Shown here: positions 35,392 through 40,392 of the stretch, one piece after another
Layout: the number at the start of each line of letters is the position of its first letter
How positions within the stretch are numbered: the stretch's first letter is position 1
Assembly: GCA_902618195.1 (NCBI GenBank)
Contig: CACMZO010000010.1
Span: 1-40,392 of the forward strand
Reading direction: 5' to 3'
Source of the DNA: an uncultured SAR116 cluster alpha proteobacterium
GTDB taxonomy: Bacteria; Pseudomonadota; Alphaproteobacteria; Puniceispirillales; Marisalimonadaceae
Length of the DNA: 40,392 bases
Made by a program: the position numbers and the translations under genes
Notes under the pieces: generated by a model
What the model was told of the DNA's origin: nothing
Database searches by the model: none
What the model saw: only the letters and a program-made list of their open reading frames with translations

Positions 35392-36843
35392 TTACCCTAC
35401 AGAACCTTCTAGACTAATACCTATTAATTTTTGAGCCTCAACAGCAAATTCCATAGGAAGTTCTTTCATTACTTCTTTACAAAATCCATTAACAATCATA
35501 GAAGTTGCTTGTTCAGCATCTAGACCCCTTTGCATACAATAAAACAGTTGTTCTTCTGATATTTTTGAAGTAGTTGCCTCATGCTCAACCTTAGCATTTG
35601 ATACATGTTGATTAATATAAGGTACTGTATGTGCTGAACAAGTGTCACCAATGAGTAAAGAGTCACACTGAGTAAAATTGCGTGCATTGTAAGCACTTTT
35701 TTGTATTTGAACTTGTCCTCTGTATGTATTTTGTGACTTTCCTGCTGAAATACCTTTTGAAATAATTGTAGATTTTGTGTTTTTACCAATATGTATCATT
35801 TTAGTACCAGTATCCGCTTGTTGAGCATTATTAGTTATTGCTACTGAATAAAATTCACCAATTGAGTTATCCCCCATAAGAATACAAGATGGGTACTTCC
35901 ACGTAATTGAAGAGCCTGTCTCAACTTGTGTCCAAGATATCTTAGAATTTTCACCTAAACATTTACCTCTTTTAGTTACAAAATTATATATTCCACCTTT
36001 ACCTTTTTCATCTCCTGGATACCAGTTTTGTACAGTTGAGTACTTTATCTGTGATTTGTTCATAGCAACTAGTTCTACTACAGCAGCATGCAATTGATTT
36101 TCATCTCTTTGTGGAGCTGTACATCCTTCCAAATAAGAGACATAACCTTCATCCTCAGCAATTATTAATGTTCTTTCAAATTGACCAGTATTTTTTTCAT
36201 TAATCCTAAAATAAGTAGATAATTCCATAGGGCATTTAACTCCTTTTGGAATATATACAAATGAACCATCGGTAAAAACTGCGGAATTAAGCGCTGTGTA
36301 ATAATTATCAGTTACTGGTACTACTGAACCAATATATTTCTTAACCAAATCTGGATGATTTATTATTGCTTCGGAAATTGGACAAAAAATCACTCCAACT
36401 TCTGAAAGTTTTTCTCTAAAAGTTGTAGCTACAGAAACAGAATCAAAAACAGCGTCAACTGCAACACCAGCTAACATTTTTTGTTCATTTAGAGGTATAC
36501 CCAATTTTTCGTATGTTTTTAAAAGTTCAGGGTCAACTTCATCTAGACTGTTTAACTTCTTTTTGGATTTTGGAGCAGCATAATAATAAATATCTTGAAA
36601 ATCTATATCTGGAAAAGAAACTTTTGCCCAATTAGGTTTTTCCATTCTTTTCCATTTTTTAAAAGCTTCTAATCTCCAATCTAACATCCATTTTGGCTCG
36701 TCTTTTTTTTGAGAAATAAATCTTATAATATCTTCATTTAGTCCTTTTGGAGCCTTATCAACTTCAATCTCAGTGGAAAACCCATATTTGTATTTATCTG
36801 TAGTTGTCTTTACTTGATTAATCGTTTCAGTTGTTGCTACCAC
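35392..36843 (-). CDS. sufB: Fe-S assembly protein SufB
   Basis: Main scaffold subunit on which the cluster forms. The 483-residue protein is highly conserved: [60 protein letters not shown]402 in [10 protein letters not shown], and the C-terminal [19 protein letters not shown] and [20 protein letters not shown]. The initiator is GTG at 36843. First gene of the suf run, 98 bases after hspQ. No iscR or other regulator gene adjoins, and no recognised iron-responsive operator was found in the leader. Confidence 0.96.
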   Translation of the reverse strand: MVATTETINQVKTTTDKYKYGFSTEIEVDKAPKGLNEDIIRFISQKKDEPKWMLDWRLEAFKKWKRMEKPNWAKVSFPDIDFQDIYYYAAPKSKKKLNSLDEVDPELLKTYEKLGIPLNEQKMLAGVAVDAVFDSVSVATTFREKLSEVGVIFCPISEAIINHPDLVKKYIGSVVPVTDNYYTALNSAVFTDGSFVYIPKGVKCPMELSTYFRINEKNTGQFERTLIIAEDEGYVSYLEGCTAPQRDENQLHAAVVELVAMNKSQIKYSTVQNWYPGDEKGKGGIYNFVTKRGKCLGENSKISWTQVETGSSITWKYPSCILMGDNSIGEFYSVAITNNAQQADTGTKMIHIGKNTKSTIISKGISAGKSQNTYRGQVQIQKSAYNARNFTQCDSLLIGDTCSAHTVPYINQHVSNAKVEHEATTSKISEEQLFYCMQRGLDAEQATSMIVNGFCKEVMKELPMEFAVEAQKLIGISLEGSVG

Positions 36844-36904
36844 TTTAATTTACCTTATTTGAAAAAATTACTGATTTTAAATTAATTATATGTGTATATA
36901 TAGT

Positions 36905-36910
36905 ATTATA
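36905..36910 (-). promoter_or_regulatory. Possible -10 element of a sufB promoter
   Basis: The minus strand reads TATAAT about 60 bases before the sufB GTG. No convincing -35 element lies at the right distance, so this is tentative. The leader is almost all A/T. Confidence 0.25.
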
Positions 36911-36941
36911 TAACATTAATTAAAGAACATTTAATAAAATA

Positions 36942-37286
36942 TTAATTCCTAACCTGAGGCTTTAATAAATATTTACCTTTTTGAATACCACTAAACATTT
37001 GTTTAAGATCAGGATGATCAACTGGACCATTATCACTATCCATAATAATATTTTGTTGAGAAACATACGCAGAATAAAATGTTTCAGAATTTTCAGCCAT
37101 TAAATGATAAAATGGCTGTTTCTTAGAAGGTCTTAAATCTACAGGAATTGATTGATACCACTCTTCAGTATTTGAAAATTCTGGATCAACATCTACAATA
37201 ACGCCTCTAAATGGATATATCCTATGTTTGACAATATCACCTATGTTAAACGTTGGATTTTTGGAAACTTTTTTTTTATTACTCAT
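36942..37286 (-). CDS. hspQ: Heat shock protein HspQ
   Basis: HspQ (YccV family) was described in E. coli as binding hemimethylated DNA and as an enhancer of Lon. The 114-residue protein has IGDIVKHRIYPFRGVIVDVDPEF, EEWYQSIPVDLRPSKKQPFYHLM and YVSQQNI, as in other alphaproteobacterial members. I use the ATG at 37286 rather than a TTG nine bases earlier. It lies between rpmF (66 bases upstream) and sufB on the same strand. Confidence 0.9.
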   Translation of the reverse strand: MSNKKKVSKNPTFNIGDIVKHRIYPFRGVIVDVDPEFSNTEEWYQSIPVDLRPSKKQPFYHLMAENSETFYSAYVSQQNIIMDSDNGPVDHPDLKQMFSGIQKGKYLLKPQVRN

Positions 37287-37352
37287 ACTCGTCAACTTAT
37301 ATCAAATATAAAAAAAGAAATATTTTAATATATTATTTAACTTAAGAAAATA

Positions 37353-37538
37353 TTAATTTTTTGTTTTAATTTTTAAGATCTGTTTCCCATTATACATACC
37401 TGTTTTTAAATCAATGTGATGAGGACGATGTAACTCACCAGTATCCTTATTTTCAACGTACGCATCATTATCAATAGCATCATGAGATCTTCTCATTCCA
37501 CGTCTTGATTTAGTTATTTTACTTTTAGGAACAGCCAT
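37353..37538 (-). CDS. rpmF: 50S ribosomal protein L32
   Basis: The 61-residue protein starts [21 protein letters not shown] and has the L32 pattern [11 protein letters not shown] in its zinc-less form ([21 protein letters not shown]). It is a small component of the large ribosomal subunit near the peptidyl transferase centre. An AGAGAGAG stretch precedes the ATG. It lies 27 bases after tRNA-Ala on the same strand, and the two are probably co-transcribed. The usual partners yceD upstream and plsX downstream are not here. Confidence 0.95.
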   Translation of the reverse strand: MAVPKSKITKSRRGMRRSHDAIDNDAYVENKDTGELHRPHHIDLKTGMYNGKQILKIKTKN

Positions 37539-37565
37539 TTTTCTCTCTCTACTAAATTTATTTTA

Positions 37566-37641
37566 TGGTGGAGCTGGACGGGATCGAACCGACGACCTGA
37601 TGCTTGCAAAGCACCCGCTCTCCCAACTGAGCTACAGCCCC
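37566..37641 (-). tRNA. tRNA-Ala (anticodon UGC)
   Basis: The acceptor stem GGGGCTG pairs with CAGCTCC and includes the alanine identity wobble pair G3:U70, then A73 and an encoded CCA. The anticodon loop TTTGCAA gives UGC. The T loop is TTCGATC. Single gene, not in an rRNA operon in this window. Confidence 0.95.
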
Positions 37642-37653
37642 ATTAATATATTT

Positions 37654-37682
37654 GTGATATAACTAACTTAGATTTACGTCAA
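37654..37682 (-). promoter_or_regulatory. Likely promoter of tRNA-Ala
   Basis: The minus strand carries TTGACG (complement of 37677-37682) and a TTATATCA -10 region (complement of about 37654-37662) at roughly correct spacing. The mature tRNA starts about 12 bases further on. It may also drive rpmF. Confidence 0.45.
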
Positions 37683-37728
37683 GTAATTTATCATATATAT
37701 TATGACCAAATATTGAGATATTGCTTTA

Positions 37729-38721
37729 ATGATATTTAAAACTGTTCAAATAAATAAATGTGTTGGTTACATATTACCCGAAAATATTTTTGTTATAAAA
37801 AATGGAAAAAAAGTTAAGCTGTCTAAAGGAACTAAAATTAATCAACAAATTAAAAATATTCTTGTAGATAATGGTTTTAAACAAATAAGTGGGTTTTTAC
37901 TTAATGAAAATGATCTTGATGAAAACAAAGCATCAGATCTTATTGCTAGAAGTATATGTGCAAATAGATTTAATAATTTAAATTATAAAAATCTAAATAC
38001 TGGAAGAAGTAATATTTATAGTACTCAATCAGGATTATTTATTTATAACGCAAACAAATTAATTAAATTGAATAATAATTCAAAAATTGCCATTAGTGCA
38101 ATAAGACCATTTTCTAGAGTTGAACAAAACCAAGAACTAATTACAGCTAAAGTAATACCTTACGGAATTGATAAGAAACTCTTACAAAAAAATAGTTTAA
38201 GACTAAAAGATACTTTTAGAGTAGCACCTTTCCAAAAGAAAAATATTACTTTAATCCAAACATTTGATAATAAAATAAATGAAAAATTGATAGTTAAGTC
38301 TAGAAATGTTACGCAAAAAAGATTGGAATCATGTGGTATAAAAAAAATCGAAGAGATTATAATTCCTCATAAAGAAAATATTTTATGTAATAAAATACAA
38401 ATTTGTATAAATAGAAATGTTGATATTATTTTAATTATTGGTCCACATGCTATAACGCATATCAAAGATGTAATCCCAAATGCTATTTCGAAAAGTGGAG
38501 CAAAAATCATCAGATTTGGTATCCCAGTTGAACCGGGAAATTTATTGTTATTATCTAAATTTAAATACTCTAATAAAGATATATATATTATTGGCATGCC
38601 AAGTTGCGCAAAATCTCCAAAAGAAAATGGTTTTGACTGGGTATTGTGGCGTATTTTATGTAATATTAATTTTAAGAATTCTAATCTTAATGAATTATCA
38701 GTTGGTGGTTTGATAAAATAG
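37729..38721 (+). CDS. Molybdopterin-binding protein (MoeA-like half of the molybdopterin-binding/NTP-transferase family)
   Basis: The 330-residue protein resembles the N-terminal half of an alphaproteobacterial two-domain family in which a MoeA-like molybdopterin-binding part is fused to a MocA/MobA-like nucleotidyltransferase. Supporting motifs are RPFSRVEQNQELITAKVIPY (126-145), RVAPFQ (164-169), LIIGPHAITHIKDVIP (235-250), PVEPGNLLLL (266-275) and PSCAKSPKENGFDWVL (291-306), ending VGGLIK. The nucleotidyltransferase half is absent: a stop at 38721 is followed at once by the opposite-strand trhO. It may work with a separate transferase in molybdenum cofactor maturation. Assignment is from memory of the family pattern. 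Confidence 0.75.
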   Translation: MIFKTVQINKCVGYILPENIFVIKNGKKVKLSKGTKINQQIKNILVDNGFKQISGFLLNENDLDENKASDLIARSICANRFNNLNYKNLNTGRSNIYSTQSGLFIYNANKLIKLNNNSKIAISAIRPFSRVEQNQELITAKVIPYGIDKKLLQKNSLRLKDTFRVAPFQKKNITLIQTFDNKINEKLIVKSRNVTQKRLESCGIKKIEEIIIPHKENILCNKIQICINRNVDIILIIGPHAITHIKDVIPNAISKSGAKIIRFGIPVEPGNLLLLSKFKYSNKDIYIIGMPSCAKSPKENGFDWVLWRILCNINFKNSNLNELSVGGLIK

Positions 38722-38728
38722 AATTTAT

Positions 38729-39703
38729 CTAATTTTTAGGACCTAAATGGTTTAAATTCTTAACTTTTGATAACTTGATTTGCTTTTCTCTTTCATTAAA
38801 TCTCTCTTTTTGTTTAATTGTTGTTTGATCATAACAATATTCACAACTTTGTCCTTTTAGATAATGTTTGTTTTTTTTATTTTCCTTACTCAAAGGCATT
38901 CTGCAAGCATAACACATTTCATATTCGCCTTTTTCCAGAGATTTATTTAAAGAAACACGATAATCAAAAACAAAACATTCACCCTTCCATTCATTTTCAT
39001 CGGATTTAACATTTTCTAAATAGTTTAAAATTCCTCCGTCCAAATGATAAACATTTTTAAACCCAAGTTGTTTTAAGTATGATGTGGATTTTTCACAACG
39101 AATACCACCTGTACAGAACATTCCGATTTTTGATTTTTTTGAAATTTTTTTATCAATTAAATTTTTTTTAACCCACTTTGGAAATTCTCTAAAAGATTTA
39201 ATGTTAGGATTAATACTGTTTTTGAAAGTCCCAATGGATACTTCATATTTATTTCTAGTGTCTATTATCATACTATCACTCTCATTTAAAAGTTCATTCC
39301 ATTCTTCTATATTTAAATATTTTCCCACTAGATTGGATGGACTTACTTCAGGAATACCAATTGTTACTATTTCTTTTTTTAGTCTTACTTTCATTCTTAA
39401 AAAAGGATTTTTATTACTACAAGAAAATTTTGGAGCAATGTCCCTAAATTGACTAAATTTATCTAAATATAAAAAGAATTTTTTTAGATCTCTTCCTGAG
39501 CCAGCAATAGTTCCATTAATCCCCTCATTTGCTAATAATATTGTACCTTTTATATTTGTTTTAATTAAAGATTTTTCAAATTTAATTTTTAATTCTTTAT
39601 AATCTTCTAATACTAAAAATTTGTAAAAAGTTGAAATGATGTATTCATCTAGTGTAGAGTTATTTATAATTAGATAATTTTGTAAATTTTGATTTAATGA
39701 CAT
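38729..39703 (-). CDS. trhO: tRNA uridine(34) hydroxylase, rhodanese family
   Basis: TrhO (YceA) hydroxylates wobble uridine 34 to 5-hydroxyuridine using oxygen. The 324-residue protein has an N-terminal acylphosphatase-like part with LLANEGINGTIAG (57-69), a rhodanese domain (about 125-235) with the active cysteine C197 in MFCTGGIRCEKST, and a C-terminal cysteine cluster C264/C267 and C287/C290 likely to bind zinc. Likely substrates include the UAG and UGC anticodon tRNAs seen in this window, by analogy with known ho5U34 tRNAs. It is a single gene between two plus-strand genes. Confidence 0.92.
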   Translation of the reverse strand: MSLNQNLQNYLIINNSTLDEYIISTFYKFLVLEDYKELKIKFEKSLIKTNIKGTILLANEGINGTIAGSGRDLKKFFLYLDKFSQFRDIAPKFSCSNKNPFLRMKVRLKKEIVTIGIPEVSPSNLVGKYLNIEEWNELLNESDSMIIDTRNKYEVSIGTFKNSINPNIKSFREFPKWVKKNLIDKKISKKSKIGMFCTGGIRCEKSTSYLKQLGFKNVYHLDGGILNYLENVKSDENEWKGECFVFDYRVSLNKSLEKGEYEMCYACRMPLSKENKKNKHYLKGQSCEYCYDQTTIKQKERFNEREKQIKLSKVKNLNHLGPKN

Positions 39704-39743
39704 AATCTTTTACTGAACCTTATAATATGACAATTATCACTTT

Positions 39744-39748
39744 AGGAG
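39744..39748 (+). promoter_or_regulatory. Ribosome binding site deciding the HbpS-like start
   Basis: AGGAG lies 5 bases before the ATG at 39754. The upstream in-frame ATG at 39727 has no such site and would add nine unlike-family residues. Confidence 0.7.
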
Positions 39749-39753
39749 TTAAG

Positions 39754-40185
39754 ATGAATAACATAGATAAAACCACAGCACAAAAATTAATTGAAAAATC
39801 GTTTGAAAAAGGTCGTGAATTAAAACTTAATCCATTAATGGTTGTAGTTCTTGACAACAGAGGTGCTATAAAAGCATGTGCAGCAGAAGATGGAACAAGT
39901 CCGTTAAGGTTTAGTATTGCTTATGGTAAAGCAAATGGAGCATTTCAGATGGGAATGGGTTCCAGAGCTTTATTTAATAGAGCTGAACAACAAGCTTATT
40001 TTATCAATGCAGTAAATGCTTTGACAGATGGAAATTTAGTACCAGTTCCAGGAGGTGTTCTAATAAGAAATAGTAATAAGGAAATAATTGGGTCTATAGG
40101 AATATCTGGAGATACATCTGACAATGATGAAAGTGCAGCTATTTACGGTGTTGAAAGCGTAAATTTAACTCCGGATATTGGTTAA
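39754..40185 (+). CDS. GlcG/HbpS family protein (DUF336), possible haem binder
   Basis: The 143-residue protein matches the GlcG/HbpS fold: MVVVLDNRGAIKACAAEDGTSPLRFSIAYGKANGAF, then NALTDGNLVPVPGGVLIRN, IIGSIGISGDTSDNDE and AAIYGVES. Some members bind haem or cobalamin, and others are linked to glycolate or diol metabolism; the function here is unknown. No signal peptide is present. Its last 21 bases overlap the 3' end of a convergent cytochrome b561-like gene, a hint, though not proof, of a haem connection. Confidence 0.85.
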   Translation: MNNIDKTTAQKLIEKSFEKGRELKLNPLMVVVLDNRGAIKACAAEDGTSPLRFSIAYGKANGAFQMGMGSRALFNRAEQQAYFINAVNALTDGNLVPVPGGVLIRNSNKEIIGSIGISGDTSDNDESAAIYGVESVNLTPDIG

Positions 40186-40392
40186 ATAATAAAAAATAGA
40201 TGGCCCAATAAAAATTAAAATTAGAACTAATAATCCATAAGCATTTTTTTTTGATGGATTATCTTTTTCTATAAAATTTTTATCCTTTGATTTTCCATCA
40301 ATCATTTGATTTATTATTTTTTCTTTTAAAAAAAATTGATAATAGCTTACAGCACTTAAATGAAGAAATAATAATATGTATAAAAAATAATG
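40165..40392 (-). CDS. Probable cytochrome b561-family membrane protein, C-terminal part
   Basis: An open frame of 75 codons enters from the right edge and stops at 40165. It has two hydrophobic segments: YFLYILLFLHLSAVSYYQF and YGLLVLILIFIGPSIFYYL. Between them lies KEKIINQMIDGKSKDKN. The LHLSAVSYYQFFLKEKIINQMIDG pattern resembles the last haem-ligand helix and following loop of cytochrome b561-type proteins, with the histidine as likely axial ligand. The 5' part lies outside the window. It could be another small membrane protein. Confidence 0.55.
   Translation of the reverse strand, partial: HYFLYILLFLHLSAVSYYQFFLKEKIINQMIDGKSKDKNFIEKDNPSKKNAYGLLVLILIFIGPSIFYYLTNIRS

Noticed and set aside
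35520-35789. 89-codon minus-strand frame inside sufB
   Set aside because: It is an out-of-frame shadow of a highly conserved gene with no start signal. The other antisense frames, for example 4203-4517, 31684-31980 and 39084-39452, were dropped for the same reason.

Overview
This is a compact, AT-rich stretch of bacterial chromosome with 43 protein genes (two cut by the window ends) and four tRNA genes. It looks like a streamlined, probably marine, alphaproteobacterium. The evidence is a GcrA-type cell-cycle regulator, C4-pathway 5-aminolevulinate synthase, a GTTC-N7-GTTC type SOS operator at recA, a DksA with a degenerate zinc finger, a mitochondrial Atm1-like exporter tied to a suf operon, very short intergenic gaps and strong A/T preference. 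tRNA-His carries a genome-encoded G-1:C73 pair. Rhodobacterales, Rhizobiales, Caulobacterales and Pelagibacter are reported to have lost this pair, so a low-GC rhodospirillalean or AEGEAN-169/HIMB59-like lineage fits better than classical SAR11. The lineage is an inference.

Layout. 1-1519 (minus): tRNA-His, tRNA-Leu, then trigger factor running off the left edge. 1632-6693 (plus): an aminotransferase, glnB-glnA, parE. 6690-12554 (minus): LysM protein, CDP-alcohol phosphatidyltransferase, msrB, aroE-like gene, gcrA, pepN. 12627-14596 (plus): LOG-family hydrolase and an unrecognised 454-aa protein. 14598-20120 (minus): dksA, recA (SOS-controlled), alaS, a second aminotransferase. 20246-22631 (plus): hemA, hemH, tRNA-Gly. 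22644-24235 (minus): a substrate-binding-like protein without signal peptide plus an EamA transporter. 24298-24639 (plus): a second PII protein. 24636-28774 (minus): kdsD-queA-tgt-queG. 28822-29589 (plus): NAD kinase. 29586-37641 (minus): tRNA-Ala, rpmF, hspQ, then sufBCDS-sufT-sufA and an Atm1-type ABC exporter. 37729-38721 (plus): a molybdopterin-binding domain protein. 38729-39703 (minus): trhO. 39754-40185 (plus): HbpS/GlcG-like protein. 40165-40392 (minus): 3' end of a probable cytochrome b561.

The genes are mostly housekeeping: nitrogen assimilation with two PII proteins, haem and Fe-S biogenesis, tRNA modification (queuosine and ho5U34), and DNA topology and repair. I saw no insertion sequence, phage gene, CRISPR array or defence island. 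No stretch longer than about 125 bases lacks a gene; the largest gaps are 20121-20245, 1520-1631, 2799-2900 and 36844-36941. The most notable items are tandem LexA-type boxes on the recA promoter, a perfect 15-bp inverted repeat reaching into the parE start codon, three convergent gene pairs whose stop codons share one TTAA, an AroE homologue with an altered shikimate pocket, a stand-alone molybdopterin-binding half-protein, and the unrecognised 454-aa protein.
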